Shown piece after piece: positions 16,292-25,580 of a stretch of DNA of 38,559 nucleotides (position 1 is its first letter; each line of letters starts with the position of its first letter). The DNA lies in the NCBI GenBank assembly GCA_017632855.1, contig JAGBQM010000023.1:1-38559 (forward strand), given 5' to 3'. The notes beneath the pieces were generated by a model. The model was not told the origin of the DNA, ran no database searches, and saw nothing but the letters and a program-made list of their open reading frames with translations. Made by a program: the position numbers and the translations under genes. The stretch is from Aeriscardovia sp. Lineage in GTDB: Bacteria > Actinomycetota > Actinomycetes > Actinomycetales > Bifidobacteriaceae.

Positions 16292-16866
16292 GCGAAAACA
16301 AGATTTGGCTGGTAGCGGGGCTGGGAAATCCTGAGCCCCGCTACCACATGACCAGGCATAACGCGGGATTCATGGCTTTGGACCTCATGGCGAAGCAGGA
16401 AGGGGAGGAATTCAGGGATTCCAGGCTTTCTTCAGTAGCCAGGATTTGCAGGGAGGGAGGGGTGAAGATTTTTTTGGACAAGCCCCTCACCTACATGAAC
16501 AGCTCCGGGGCAAGCGTAGAATCCATGCTTTCCTACTACGACATAGATCCCTGCCGCCTCATAGTCGTGCACGACGACATGGATCTTGAAGTGGGGAGGG
16601 TGAAAGTGAAAATGGGTGGGTCTTCGGCCGGACACAACGGAATAAAGTCCATAGATTCCAGAATCGGCACCCCTTCTTACTACAGAGTGCGCATCGGCAT
16701 AGGGCGCCCCCTGCGTTCCGGAGGATACATTTCGTGGGTGCTGGGAAAGTTCGGGCCGGAAGAAAGGGAAAAGATGGAAGAAGGAGAAAAGAGGGCCATC
16801 GAAGCCGTGAACTCCATAATAAGCGAAGGCCTCCTCAAAACGCAGGAAAAATTCAATGCCCGCTAG
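16288..16866 (+). CDS. pth: Peptidyl-tRNA hydrolase
   Basis: This 192-residue enzyme cleaves peptidyl-tRNA released from stalled ribosomes. The family signature is intact: AGLGNPEPRYHMTRHNAGFM with the catalytic His (about residue 23), LDKPLTYMNSSGASV, the catalytic Asp in VVHDDMDLEVG (about 96-97), and GGSSAGHNGIKSI. The start overlaps ychF by 4 bp. The end overlaps the mfd start by 11 bp, so translation of the three genes is linked. Length is normal. Confidence 0.97.
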   Translation: MSENKIWLVAGLGNPEPRYHMTRHNAGFMALDLMAKQEGEEFRDSRLSSVARICREGGVKIFLDKPLTYMNSSGASVESMLSYYDIDPCRLIVVHDDMDLEVGRVKVKMGGSSAGHNGIKSIDSRIGTPSYYRVRIGIGRPLRSGGYISWVLGKFGPEEREKMEEGEKRAIEAVNSIISEGLLKTQEKFNAR

Positions 16867-19800
16867 TCTGGCAGCCTACAGGGAAGATCTGAAAAAGAGT
16901 CCCGCTTTTCTTGACCTCGTCAACTGCCGTGGACACAAGAGCGGCCCCTTCCCCTCTTCCGCCCTTATTGCGGCCAGCTGCATGGCAGACAGGCCTTGCG
17001 TTTTGGTTTTGCCTTCCCCCGGCGAAGCCGAGAAGGCGTGGAAAGGGTGCCTCAGCTGGTGGGAAGGGGATTCGGAACAGGTAGTCCTCTTGCCCACCCC
17101 CGAAACCCTTCCCTTCGAGCAGCTTTCCCCCAGGCCCCGGACCGTCTCGGAAAGGTACAAGGCGCTTAGGCGCCTTTACCGCCCCGAAGAAAGGGAAGGC
17201 TGGGGGGAGGTGAAGGTCCTGGTCTGCTCCATCCGATCCCTTCTTCAGCCCCTCACCCCCCTTTTCAAAGAGCCCCCGCTTTTCATAAGGGCCTCGGAAA
17301 AAATAAGCCAGGGGGATTTGATCTCCCGCCTTTCTTCCCTCGGCTACAGGGAAGCGGAAGCGGTCTCTCTTAGGGGGGAGATGGCCAAAAGAAAAGGCAT
17401 ACTGGACGTTTTCGCCCCCAACATGGACTTTCCTGTCCGGATCCTTTGGGAGGGGGAAAAGATAGGGAAGATAAGGAAGTTCTCCGTCCTTTCCCAACTT
17501 ACCTTCGGCTCTGAAGAAGAATGTTATTTGGGCCCCTCGCACGGTTTTTTGATTACTGAGGAAGTGAAAGGGAGGGCGAAAGATCTTTCGCGCCTTCCCT
17601 CTTTCAGCCGCATTTTGAAAAATATTTCGGAGGGGAAAAGCGTAAACGGAATGGAAGCCCTTTCCCCCCTCCTCCTTTTTCCTTTGCGCCTCCCTTCCCT
17701 CCTTTCGGATTCGCTTTTCCTCTTTTCCGATTTTTCCGCCATAGAGAAAACCGCCCTGCTGCTAAAGGAGGCTTCCCAAAAGTTTTTGTCCTCCCAGAAA
17801 GAGGCGGGGGAAATTTCTCCCCGGTTCTCCGCCTCGAGCTTTATGAGCATGGAAGAACTCAAGAAGGAACTGGCGGCCCGGGACGCTGTATTTGCGGAAA
17901 ACGAAGATTCCTCCGGGGTTTTTAAAGCCCCTCTCTGCCGGGGGGAAAAAGAGAAGATGAAAGAGGCCATGGATCTGCCGGGCTTTGAAGTAGTCGTGTC
18001 TTCCCCCGGAGGAAATGCTGAAAAGATCCGTTCCGCCTTTCCTTGCCTACCCCTCATCTCCGTCCGCTCCGACATGGAGTCGGGCTTTAAAGACGAGGAA
18101 GCGAAATTCGCCCTGTTTACGGAAAACGATCTTTTCGGCCAGTCAAGCTACTCCCCTTCCGAAAAGCTCTCATTTAGGGAAAAAGCCATAGACATCCCGG
18201 ATTTGAACCCGGGGGACCTCGTAGTGCATATCCAATACGGCATAGGCAGGTTTTTCGGCCTTGAAAAAAGAGAGACCCGGGACGGGGAAAAGGAATTCGT
18301 AGTCCTTGAATACGCCTCTTCCTCCGGAAAAGATCCGGACCGCCTCTACCTTCCCGCCTCCCAGCTTTCCCAAATAAGCCGCTACATGGGATCCGACTCT
18401 CCCAAGTTGGACCGCCTGGGATCTCCAAACTGGAATTCGACCCGATCCAAAGCGAAAAAGCACGCGGCCGAGGTTTCGGCGGAGCTGGTAAAGCTTTATA
18501 CCAGCCGCAGGCGCATGGAGGGCCACGCCTTTCCCGCAGACTCCCCCGAGCAAAAGGCCATGGAGGACGCCTTTCCCTATAGGGAGACTCCTGACCAGTT
18601 GAGGGCGATAGAGGAAGTGAAGAGGGATATGGAGTCAATTTCCCCCATGGACAGGCTCATCACGGGAGACGTAGGTTTCGGAAAGACGGAGATCGCCATT
18701 AGGGCCGCTTTTAAAGCCGTAAAAGGAGGAAAGCAGGTGGCCCTGCTCGCCCCCACCACCCTTCTTTCAGAGCAGCATCTTGAGACTTTCCGCTCCCGCT
18801 TCGAGCCTTTCGGAATAAGGGTGGAGGCGCTTTCGCGCTTCAGGAGCGCCAAAGAAGCCCGATCCATCGCTGAAGGCGCGGCAGACGGAAGCGTCTCCGT
18901 CCTTATAGGCACTCAAAAAATCCTTTCCCCTTCCGTTTCTTTTAAAGACCTCGGGCTTGTAATAGTGGACGAAGAACAGAGGTTCGGAGTAAAAGACAAG
19001 GAGTTTTTGAAAAAGCTGAAGCCGGAAATCGACGTCCTCTCCCTCTCCGCCACGCCCATCCCCAGGACCCTTGAGATGAGTTTGGTGGGGGTGAGGGAAG
19101 TTTCCACCCTCATGACTCCTCCGGAGGAAAGGATGGATGTTTTAACCTATGTGGGGGAATGGAGCATGGAACTGGTGGCCGCTGCGGTTTCGCGGGAGAT
19201 TTTAAGGTCAGGCCAGGTATTTTACGTGTGTGGGAGAATCGAAGATCTGGACACCGCCGCTTCGCGCATACGGGAAGCGGTGCCGGGCTGCAGGGTGGGC
19301 GTGGCTGACGGAAAAATGCCCGCGGCCAAGCTGGACAAGGTCGTAAACGACTTTTGGAAGGGAAGGACGGACGTACTCGTATCGACTTCGATAATCGAGC
19401 TGGGCCTGGATATTCCAAGGGCCAACACGTTGATAGTGGAAAGATCGGACTACTTCGGCCTGGCCCAGCTTCACCAGCTTCGGGGAAGGGTGGGAAGATC
19501 GGCCCAAAGGGCTTACGCCTATTTCCTTCACCCCAAAGACATCACTTCCGACGCCCAGGCCAGGCTGGAAACCATAGAGGAAAACGCCTCCCTGGGGTCG
19601 GGCTACAAGATAGCGCTGAAAGACCTGGAGCTGAGAGGAATTGGAAACCTCGTGGGCGAAGAGCAGAGCGGGTTTATAAAGGGAGTGGGTTTCGACTACT
19701 TTGTAAGGCTTATGAAGGAGGGGATAGAAAAGGAAAAGGGGAAGGCGAAGAAAGAAGAGGAAAGGCCCCTTATAAGCCTGCCGGGCCGGGCTTACATACC

Positions 19801-20197
19801 CGATTCCTTCATCCCCTCCCAAAAGCTTAGGATGGAAGCCTACTCTTCCATCTTCAAAGCGGAGGATGAAAAGGAGCTGGAGGAAGCCGAAAGGCAGATG
19901 CGGGACCGCTACGGAAATCTCCCTTCCCCCCTCCTCCCCCTGTTTTTACAGCGGCGCCTGGAGTGGGAGGCCGAAAAAGACGGAGTGAAAAGCATCTCCC
20001 AGAGGGGCCAAGACCTCTTCTTTTCCCTCTCCTCCCCCCTTCCCGACTTTATGCAGATGCGCCTAAAGCGCCTCTTTCCCGGCTCTTTCTACCTCAAATC
20101 TGAGATGGGTTTTAAAATTCCTTTAGACAAAGAGCAAGAAAAGGGCGGCGCCGTAGACTCCGCCTTCAAAGCCCTTGGCCAACTTTTCACAACCTGA
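16856..20197 (+). CDS. mfd: Transcription-repair coupling factor Mfd
   Basis: This 1113-residue protein frees stalled RNA polymerase and recruits UvrA. An N-terminal UvrB-like part (about 1-430) leads to the polymerase-binding domain ([20 protein letters not shown], about 450). The SF2 translocase has Walker [17 protein letters not shown] (about 603), the DEEQ box in [14 protein letters not shown] (about 703), the [12 protein letters not shown] motif, and [16 protein letters not shown] near 880. A C-terminal TRCF domain ([18 protein letters not shown]) follows. All helicase motifs are kept. The start lies inside the pth end and the stop is 10 nt before the eno start, so it belongs to one tight operon. 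Confidence 0.96.
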   Translation: MPASLAAYREDLKKSPAFLDLVNCRGHKSGPFPSSALIAASCMADRPCVLVLPSPGEAEKAWKGCLSWWEGDSEQVVLLPTPETLPFEQLSPRPRTVSERYKALRRLYRPEEREGWGEVKVLVCSIRSLLQPLTPLFKEPPLFIRASEKISQGDLISRLSSLGYREAEAVSLRGEMAKRKGILDVFAPNMDFPVRILWEGEKIGKIRKFSVLSQLTFGSEEECYLGPSHGFLITEEVKGRAKDLSRLPSFSRILKNISEGKSVNGMEALSPLLLFPLRLPSLLSDSLFLFSDFSAIEKTALLLKEASQKFLSSQKEAGEISPRFSASSFMSMEELKKELAARDAVFAENEDSSGVFKAPLCRGEKEKMKEAMDLPGFEVVVSSPGGNAEKIRSAFPCLPLISVRSDMESGFKDEEAKFALFTENDLFGQSSYSPSEKLSFREKAIDIPDLNPGDLVVHIQYGIGRFFGLEKRETRDGEKEFVVLEYASSSGKDPDRLYLPASQLSQISRYMGSDSPKLDRLGSPNWNSTRSKAKKHAAEVSAELVKLYTSRRRMEGHAFPADSPEQKAMEDAFPYRETPDQLRAIEEVKRDMESISPMDRLITGDVGFGKTEIAIRAAFKAVKGGKQVALLAPTTLLSEQHLETFRSRFEPFGIRVEALSRFRSAKEARSIAEGAADGSVSVLIGTQKILSPSVSFKDLGLVIVDEEQRFGVKDKEFLKKLKPEIDVLSLSATPIPRTLEMSLVGVREVSTLMTPPEERMDVLTYVGEWSMELVAAAVSREILRSGQVFYVCGRIEDLDTAASRIREAVPGCRVGVADGKMPAAKLDKVVNDFWKGRTDVLVSTSIIELGLDIPRANTLIVERSDYFGLAQLHQLRGRVGRSAQRAYAYFLHPKDITSDAQARLETIEENASLGSGYKIALKDLELRGIGNLVGEEQSGFIKGVGFDYFVRLMKEGIEKEKGKAKKEEERPLISLPGRAYIPDSFIPSQKLRMEAYSSIFKAEDEKELEEAERQMRDRYGNLPSPLLPLFLQRRLEWEAEKDGVKSISQRGQDLFFSLSSPLPDFMQMRLKRLFPGSFYLKSEMGFKIPLDKEQEKGGAVDSAFKALGQLFTT

Positions 20198-20207
20198 AGG
20201 GGGAATC

Positions 20208-21497
20208 GTGGCAGCGATTGAAAGAATAAATGCCAGACAAATTTTAGATTCCAGGGGGAACCCCACTTTGGAAGTGAGCCTGGAGACCGACGACGGGGCG
20301 GAAGGCATAGCCTGCGTTCCTTCGGGAGCTTCTACGGGAATATATGAAGCCGTGGAGAAAAGGGACGGGGACGCCAAGCACTTCAACGGAAAAGGGGTGG
20401 CCGGGGCCATAAAGGCCGTCAGGGAGGCGATAGCCCCCGCCCTTATAGGCCTTGATTCCATAGATCAGCGCGGCATAGACGAGCGCATGATAGATTTGGA
20501 CGGCACCAAAAACAAGTCCAAGCTCGGGGCGAACGCGATACTGGGTGTGTCTATGGCAAACCTCAGGGCCGCTGCGCAGAGCGCGGATCTCGCCCTATTC
20601 AGGTATCTGGGCGGAGTAAACGGATACATCCTCCCCGTTCCCTGCATGAATATCCTAAACGGTGGCGTCCACGCCGACAACAACATCGACATCCAGGAGT
20701 TTATGATCATCCCCTACGGCTTCGACTCCTTCCACGAAGCGCTGGAAGCGGGATGCGAAACCTACGCCAGCCTGAAGTCCATCCTCAAAGAAGAGGGCCT
20801 CTCTTCTTCCGTAGGCGACGAAGGGGGGTTTGCGCCCGACCTGGAAAGCAACGCCCACGCCATAGACCTTCTCCTCAAGGCCGTAAGGTCTGCGGGATTC
20901 GAGCCCGGAAAAGAAATAGGGATCGGAATTGACGCCGCAAGCAGCGAGTTTTACGAGGAAGACACCGGCTCCTACATGTTCGAGGGTTGCGCCCGCAGCC
21001 GCGAATGGATGATGGACTACTGGCAGAGGCTGGTCGAAGCCTATCCCGTGGTCTCCATTGAAGATCCCTTCGCCCAGGACGACTGGGACGGATGGAGCGA
21101 AATGGAAGAAAAGTTGGGATCCGAAATTCAGATTGTAGGAGACGACCTTCTCACCACCAACTCTTCCAGGATTTCAAAGGCCATCAGCCTCAAGGCCTGC
21201 AACGCCCTGCTTGTAAAGCCCAACCAGATAGGGACGGTGTCTGAAACGCTGGACGCCATGCGCATCGCCTTCAGGCACGGCTTTTCCACCATGGTCTCCC
21301 ACCGCTCCGGAGAGACTATGGACACCTTCATAGCCGACCTCGCCGTGGCCAGGAACGCCTGTCAGATTAAGACCGGGGCTCCCGCAAGGGGAGAGAGGGT
21401 GGCAAAGTACAACAGGCTGCTCAAGATTGAGATGATGCTGGGCGAGAGCGGGGAGTATGCAGGCAAATCCGCCTTTAAGCGCGCTTCCAAATTCTAG
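20208..21497 (+). CDS. eno: Enolase (phosphopyruvate hydratase)
   Basis: This 429-residue glycolytic enzyme converts 2-phosphoglycerate to phosphoenolpyruvate. Motifs present include [55 protein letters not shown] with the catalytic Glu, [14 protein letters not shown] (metal site), KPNQIGT with the catalytic Lys, [19 protein letters not shown] and [15 protein letters not shown]. The start is GTG 20208, preceded by AAGGGGGAA and placing the family's N-terminus correctly. The open frame from 20175 would lie inside mfd. The usual E in SHRSGETED is Met here, at a position that is not catalytic. It ends in TAG, showing that TAG serves as a normal stop in this genome. Confidence 0.96.
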   Translation: MAAIERINARQILDSRGNPTLEVSLETDDGAEGIACVPSGASTGIYEAVEKRDGDAKHFNGKGVAGAIKAVREAIAPALIGLDSIDQRGIDERMIDLDGTKNKSKLGANAILGVSMANLRAAAQSADLALFRYLGGVNGYILPVPCMNILNGGVHADNNIDIQEFMIIPYGFDSFHEALEAGCETYASLKSILKEEGLSSSVGDEGGFAPDLESNAHAIDLLLKAVRSAGFEPGKEIGIGIDAASSEFYEEDTGSYMFEGCARSREWMMDYWQRLVEAYPVVSIEDPFAQDDWDGWSEMEEKLGSEIQIVGDDLLTTNSSRISKAISLKACNALLVKPNQIGTVSETLDAMRIAFRHGFSTMVSHRSGETMDTFIADLAVARNACQIKTGAPARGERVAKYNRLLKIEMMLGESGEYAGKSAFKRASKF

Positions 21498-22026
21498 CCT
21501 TTCAAAGCCTGACGCGGCCTTTTGCCGCGATCTGGCCTCGCGCCTCCTTTCCCTCCCTCCAAGCGAAGAAGAAAGGGAGGAAGTGGAAAAAGGCCTTGGG
21601 CGCTACCCTGAAGGCATGGTTGCAGTGGGAGCCAGAAAGGGCGGAAGGATTTTGGCGGTGGTCGTCAGGCCCCTCGTGCGGGGCTGCCCCTTCCCCACGG
21701 TCTTTTACCTTACAGACAAGGACCTATGCAGAAGGGCTTCGCAGTTGGAGTCCGCCGGCTGCATGAAAGGGTGGGCAGAGAGGCTCGAAAAAGACGAAGA
21801 GCTTAAAGTTGCCTACGGCAGGGCCCACCTGATGTACCTTTGCTTCAGAAAGGAAGTGGCGAAAATTTTGGGAGATCCCCCTTATCCGGCTCCGATAAGC
21901 GCAGGGGGCATGCCGGAAAGGGTAAAGTGCCTCCACTCCCTTTTGGCCCAGAGCCTCGTAATGGGCCCGGGAATTAACCCGATAGGAGACGAAACGGCAA
22001 AGGAAGTAGGAGCATGGCAAGGGTAG
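21457..22026 (+). CDS. DUF501 family protein
   Basis: This 189-residue protein belongs to DUF501, a family that in actinobacteria lies between eno/ftsB and ppx. Recognisable parts are [20 protein letters not shown] near the N-terminus, the conserved [30 protein letters not shown], and [20 protein letters not shown] near the C-terminus. Function unknown. The only start before the conserved region is ATG 21457, which overlaps eno by 41 nt. The end overlaps the ppx start by 13 nt. The gene for the septum protein FtsB/DivIC, normally between eno and DUF501 (as in Mycobacterium tuberculosis Rv1023-Rv1026), is absent. Confidence 0.88.
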   Translation: MQANPPLSALPNSSLSKPDAAFCRDLASRLLSLPPSEEEREEVEKGLGRYPEGMVAVGARKGGRILAVVVRPLVRGCPFPTVFYLTDKDLCRRASQLESAGCMKGWAERLEKDEELKVAYGRAHLMYLCFRKEVAKILGDPPYPAPISAGGMPERVKCLHSLLAQSLVMGPGINPIGDETAKEVGAWQG

Positions 22027-22940
22027 CCGGCATAGACTGCGGTACCAACTCGGTAAAAATGGAAATCGCGGACGTCGCCTTCACCCCCTCCGGCCCGAAG
22101 ATAGAGATAGTGGTGCCCAGGAAAGTGTGGACTATAAGGCTGGGGGAAGGAGTGGACAAAACCCGGCTTATCTCTTCTTTCGCTTTAAAGAGGCTGAGGT
22201 GCTCCCTTGAAAACTTTAAAGAGGCCATCCTTTCCTTTGACGCCCGCAGGATTAAGTTTGTGGCCACCAGCGCCGTAAGGGACGCCAGAAATTCCGAAGA
22301 GTTCAGGCAGATCGTAGAAGAAGTGCTGGGAGTCACCCCCCAGATTCTTTCCGGAGAAGAAGAGGGGAGGCTCGGATTTGAAGCCGCATGCATGGGGATG
22401 GAAGGCCAAAGGAAGCTTTTGGTGGATTTGGGGGGAGGATCTACCGAGTTTTCCATAGGGGAAGGGGAAGTCCCCTCCTTTATAAGGTCGCTGGATATCG
22501 GCTGCGTGAGGATTGCGGAAAAGTTCGAGTTCGCTTCCGACCCCCTTTCGCCTGAAAAGCGGAAAAGGGCTGAGGCCTTTATTTCAGGCCAGTTGGAAGA
22601 GGTGCCCATATCTTCAGCCGCCCGCCTAATCGGAATCTCGGGATCCGTTGCCATAGTCAGCTTCATGGCGGCGGGAGAGCGGGAATTTTCCCCTTCCAAA
22701 AAGCTGGAAGTGAAGAGGGAAAAAGGGATAGAGGCGTGCGAAAAGCTGATGAGCATGAGCGAAGAAGAGATGGCGGGCTACCCCCTCATCCCTCCCCTCA
22801 GGAGAAAGGTCATACGGGCGGGAGCCCTCATTTGGAGCCGGATCCTGCTCTCTTGCCCCCTTCCTTCCTACCTCTACTCCGACGCCGCCCTTTTGGACGG
22901 GGTGATACTCGACGAAGCCCGCAAGATGAAGGAGTGCTAA
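22014..22940 (+). CDS. Ppx/GppA family exopolyphosphatase
   Basis: This 308-residue protein belongs to the Ppx/GppA branch of the ASKHA fold. It has the N-terminal phosphate motif GIDCGTNSVKMEIAD (about residues 6-20), FVATSAVRDARNSEEF (about 80), SGEEEGRLGFEA with its acidic residues (about 115), and DLGGGSTEFSIGEG (about 140). At about 310 residues it is the short, two-domain form usual in actinobacteria, without the C-terminal HD-like part of long Ppx. Members remove phosphate from polyphosphate or from pppGpp, and the substrate cannot be told here. The start overlaps DUF501. tRNA-Leu follows 11 nt after the stop. Confidence 0.93.
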   Translation: MARVAGIDCGTNSVKMEIADVAFTPSGPKIEIVVPRKVWTIRLGEGVDKTRLISSFALKRLRCSLENFKEAILSFDARRIKFVATSAVRDARNSEEFRQIVEEVLGVTPQILSGEEEGRLGFEAACMGMEGQRKLLVDLGGGSTEFSIGEGEVPSFIRSLDIGCVRIAEKFEFASDPLSPEKRKRAEAFISGQLEEVPISSAARLIGISGSVAIVSFMAAGEREFSPSKKLEVKREKGIEACEKLMSMSEEEMAGYPLIPPLRRKVIRAGALIWSRILLSCPLPSYLYSDAALLDGVILDEARKMKEC

Positions 22941-22951
22941 GATTTAAGTGC

Positions 22952-23032
22952 GCCCCCGTGGCGGAATGGCAGACGCAGTGGACTTAAAATCCATCGCCTT
23001 TTGGCATGCGGGTTCGATCCCCGCCGGGGGTA
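22952..23032 (+). tRNA. tRNA-Leu (anticodon UAA)
   Basis: The acceptor arm GCCCCCG (22952-22958) pairs with CGGGGGT (23025-23031), followed by discriminator A at 23032. The anticodon stem GTGGA/TCCAT encloses loop CTTAAAA, so the anticodon is UAA, reading UUA/UUG. The T arm GCGGG-TTCGATC-CCCGC is perfect. A long variable region (around CGCCTTTTGGCA) marks it as a class II tRNA. CCA is not encoded. The first pair is G-T rather than G-C. The tRNA ends one base before the convergent gene's stop codon. Confidence 0.93.
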
Positions 23033-23809
23033 CTACCTGAATCCTCCGCTGGCCCAGATGATCAGAAGCGCGATTATTATCACGCACAAAATTATTATTA
23101 CGCTCCACGTTACCAGCTTTTTTTGGGCCTTCCCCCTCTTGTAGGTTTTAAGCAGTTCCTTGGGGGTTTGCGATTTCACCTTTTCGAGGTAGGCTTTGGC
23201 CGCCTCCACGGACTGGGTGGCGGATTTGTCCTGGGCCAGAGAGGAAGAGGCCATGTCTATGGCATGGGTGTTTTCCATGGTTTCCTGCACCCCCTTTTCC
23301 AAAAGTGCCACGTTTTTTTCGTACTCTTCCCGGACCCTGATGCAGTCTTTGGCGGCGGAAGTGACTTCGTCTGCAAATTCGTGGGCCTGCTTTTCTTTTT
23401 CGTAGGGGGCGGAAATGTCTAGCTGGCCGGAAGGGGAAAAGAAGTGCAAGACGACCTGCCTCGTGTCTTTAGTTTCCTCCCCTCCCGAGGGAGGTGTGTA
23501 AAGCCCCCCCGACACTTCCACTTCGCACCCGAGCGCGGGATCCAGCTTTAAGACGGATCCCTCAAATTCAAGCCTCGTCCTGTAGAGGGTGGCGCCCTCG
23601 AAAGAATCCAGAGGGGCGGCAAAGGTTTCTTTCTCGTCTTCCAGCTGGCTCTGCGCGCTTTCCACGGCCCTGTCGTGGGCCTTCTGAGCCTGCTTGAGCT
23701 GCTTTTCTCCCTGCTTCACCCTTTGGTTGTAAGAGTTTTGGGCGTCCTGTAAGGCCCTTTCGGCTTCCCTTAGCCTGATGATTTCAGCCGGTTCCCTGTT
23801 TCTTGACAA
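23033..23809 (-). CDS. Tail-anchored coiled-coil protein
   Basis: This protein of about 258 residues is not one I recognise. An N-terminal coiled coil (about 1-65, REAERALQDAQNSYNQRVKQ and KAHDRAVESAQSQLEDEKE) is followed by a middle beta-rich part with EGATLYRTRLEFEGSVLKLD. A second helical region (about 145-220) has KEKQAHEFADEVTSAAKDCI. Near the C-terminus one membrane segment (VTWSVIIILCVIIIALLIIW, about 234-253) ends in GGFR. There is no signal peptide, so the bulk should face the cytoplasm. AGGAGG (23815-23820) lies 2 nt before one TTG and 5 nt before a second. The second, at 23809, has the better spacing. It points at the tRNA, with no spacer between them. Confidence 0.8.
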   Translation of the reverse strand: MSRNREPAEIIRLREAERALQDAQNSYNQRVKQGEKQLKQAQKAHDRAVESAQSQLEDEKETFAAPLDSFEGATLYRTRLEFEGSVLKLDPALGCEVEVSGGLYTPPSGGEETKDTRQVVLHFFSPSGQLDISAPYEKEKQAHEFADEVTSAAKDCIRVREEYEKNVALLEKGVQETMENTHAIDMASSSLAQDKSATQSVEAAKAYLEKVKSQTPKELLKTYKRGKAQKKLVTWSVIIILCVIIIALLIIWASGGFR

Positions 23810-23830
23810 CAATTCCTCCTCTTGTACGCT
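23803..23830 (+). promoter_or_regulatory. Promoter for FKBP-greA
   Basis: TTGACA (23803-23808) is a perfect -35, and TACGCT (23825-23830, pattern TANNNT) lies 16 nt downstream. A start near 23837 gives a leader of about 55 nt with AGGAG before ATG 23893. The -35 overlaps the first codons of the divergent coiled-coil gene. Confidence 0.55.
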
Positions 23831-23892
23831 ATAGTTATATATTTACACGCCTATTTCAATTTTTGAAAACCCTTTTCAAGCAAGGAGAAAGT

Positions 23893-24309
23893 ATGAAAGA
23901 AGGACTGCCTAAAGTAGAAGCCAAGTTCGGAGGGGACGCCTCCATCACTTTTGACGGGCTGAAAGAACAGGAGAAGCCGGAACTCGTGTGCGAAGAGCTG
24001 GCGAAAGGAGACGGGCCCGTAGTCGAAAAGGGAGACACCATCACCGTCCACTACAGCGGAGTGGTGTGGGGAAAGACCGATCCCTTCGACTCGAGTTTTG
24101 CAAGGAAGGATCCCGCGAGCTTCCCCATAGGGGAAGGCATGCTGATTAGGGCATGGGACGAAACTCTGATCGGAAAAACCGTGGGCTCCCGCCTCCTCAT
24201 AGTCGCCCCCGCAGACTACGCCTACGGAAAGAGGGGGGTACCCCAGGCGGGCATAAAGGGCGGAGACACCCTGGTCTTCGTCGTAGACATTCTCGCAGAC
24301 AGAAAGTAG
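23893..24309 (+). CDS. FKBP-type peptidyl-prolyl cis-trans isomerase
   Basis: This 138-residue protein is a one-domain FKBP. Seen are VEKGDTITVHYSGVVWG (about residues 43-59), FDSSFARKDPASFPIGEGML, the conserved Trp in RAWDETLIGKTVGSRLLIV, and a C-terminal YGKRGVPQAGIKGGDTLVFV. It catalyses Pro isomerisation and may act as a chaperone. No signal peptide is visible, so it is probably cytosolic. The start at ATG 23893 has AGGAG about 6 nt upstream, and the longer open frame has no support. greA starts 5 nt after its stop. The pairing with greA is familiar from Bifidobacteriales as I recall it. Confidence 0.94.
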   Translation: MKEGLPKVEAKFGGDASITFDGLKEQEKPELVCEELAKGDGPVVEKGDTITVHYSGVVWGKTDPFDSSFARKDPASFPIGEGMLIRAWDETLIGKTVGSRLLIVAPADYAYGKRGVPQAGIKGGDTLVFVVDILADRK

Positions 24310-24314
24310 GAAAA

Positions 24315-24800
24315 ATGCCAGAAGAGGAAACGATCTTCCTCACCCAGGACGCCTATGACAAGATGAAAAAAGAGCTCGAGCACCTGGAAGGGGAAGTGCG
24401 CAGCCAGATCGCCCAGAAGATAAAGGAGGCCAGGGCGGAAGGGGACTTAAGCGAAAACGGGGGCTACCAGGCCGCCAAGGAAGCCCAGGGCAAAAACGAG
24501 GGGAGGATCGCAGAGCTTACCCAAAAGCTGAGATCCGCCCAGATTCTCAAGACTTCCAGCGACGGAAAAGCGGGAGAAGGAAGCGTGGTAAAGCTGAAAG
24601 TGGGCGACCAGGAGGTTGAGTTCCTCTTGGGGGCCAGAGATCTTTCCTGCGCCACCGACAAAAAAATCATCAGCCCCAAAAGCCCAATTGGAGCCGCAGT
24701 CTTAGGCCAGGAGGCCGGCACCACCGTAACTTACGAGGCCCCGGGGGGAAGGGAAATGCAGGTTGAAATCCTTTCGGTCACCCCTTTGGGGCGCTCCTAG
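24315..24800 (+). CDS. greA: Transcription elongation factor GreA
   Basis: This 161-residue protein stimulates transcript cleavage by backtracked RNA polymerase. The N-terminal coiled coil (about 1-75) carries YDKMKKELEHLEGEVRSQI, then the conserved acidic tip ARAEGDLSENGGYQAAKEAQ (D and E needed for cleavage). The C-terminal globular domain has GSVVKLKVGDQEVEFLLG, ISPKSPIGAAVLGQEAGTTV and TYEAPGG. ATG 24315 gives the family's usual length, and the frame that opens earlier lies within FKBP. The TAG stop abuts the stop of the convergent membrane gene with no base between. Confidence 0.95.
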   Translation: MPEEETIFLTQDAYDKMKKELEHLEGEVRSQIAQKIKEARAEGDLSENGGYQAAKEAQGKNEGRIAELTQKLRSAQILKTSSDGKAGEGSVVKLKVGDQEVEFLLGARDLSCATDKKIISPKSPIGAAVLGQEAGTTVTYEAPGGREMQVEILSVTPLGRS

Positions 24801-25517
24801 CTACCTCATTTTGCAGATTACCCAAAATACGGCCGTGATTTCGCAGGAGTAGCCCAATACGGTGAAAACATGGAAAATCTCGTGGAATCCGAAGACTTTG
24901 GGCCAGGGGTCCGGCTTTTTGGCCCCGTAAATCACGCCTCCCGCGATATAGAGGGCTCCTCCGCAAGCAGTTAAAATCACCACTATGAACCCCGCCCATG
25001 GAGATAGCCACAAAAACGGCATTATGGAGGCCCCCGCCACGCCTATGACGATGTAGGTGGAAGTGTAAAGCCAGCGCGGGGCCGAGATCCACAGCACGTT
25101 TACAAGAAGCGCCATGGCCACCGTCCCCCACATTACCGAAATCACTATCACCCTGCCTATAAAGGGGAGGGCGAAGGAGAGGGGGGTGTAGGTGCCGGCT
25201 ATGAGAAGGAAGATGTTGGCGTGATCTATGCGCCTTAAAACGTCTGTGATCTTCTTTCCCCAGTTGCCTATGTGGTAGCAGGCTGAATTTATGAAAAGAA
25301 GGCAGCTGGAGGCGAGGTATACGCTGCAGGCGGCTTTCAGCCCTTTGGAAGGGGCGAGGCATATCGCCACTATGCAGGCCGCGGTGGCGAGGGGGGAAAA
25401 AATCGCATGCACCCAGCCCCTGGCGAGGGGCTTAGCCCTACCGTGAACGTCAAGCCTGGCTTTTTTGCCCCTCCTGACAACGCTTTTTGCGGCCCGCGCC
25501 CCGACTGCGGCTAGCAT
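24801..25517 (-). CDS. Hemolysin III family membrane protein (HlyIII/TrhA-like)
   Basis: This 238-residue protein has seven hydrophobic helices typical of the HlyIII/TrhA family, related to PAQR receptors. The conserved polar marks are kept: SACYHIGNW (His about residue 92), RIDHANIFLLIAGTYTPLSF, and the C-terminal FGFHEIFHVFTVLGYSCE with two His. These resemble the metal-binding residues of the superfamily. In B. subtilis and E. coli relatives have been linked to membrane energetics and lipid homeostasis rather than hemolysis. The start ATG 25517 has a strong AGGAGGAGG just before it, so the longer frame to 25814 is rejected. It diverges from the kinase gene with 63 nt between starts. Confidence 0.92.
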   Translation of the reverse strand: MLAAVGARAAKSVVRRGKKARLDVHGRAKPLARGWVHAIFSPLATAACIVAICLAPSKGLKAACSVYLASSCLLFINSACYHIGNWGKKITDVLRRIDHANIFLLIAGTYTPLSFALPFIGRVIVISVMWGTVAMALLVNVLWISAPRWLYTSTYIVIGVAGASIMPFLWLSPWAGFIVVILTACGGALYIAGGVIYGAKKPDPWPKVFGFHEIFHVFTVLGYSCEITAVFWVICKMR

Positions 25518-25580
25518 GCCTCCTCCTTTCGCAGAGCTTATTACAATTAAATTTACTTGGTTTGCATTAGGATTGGAAAG

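Noticed and set aside
16853-17542. Minus-strand open frame of 229 codons within mfd
   Set aside because: Shadow of mfd. Composition is Gly/Pro/Arg rich as expected of an antisense reading of biased codons.
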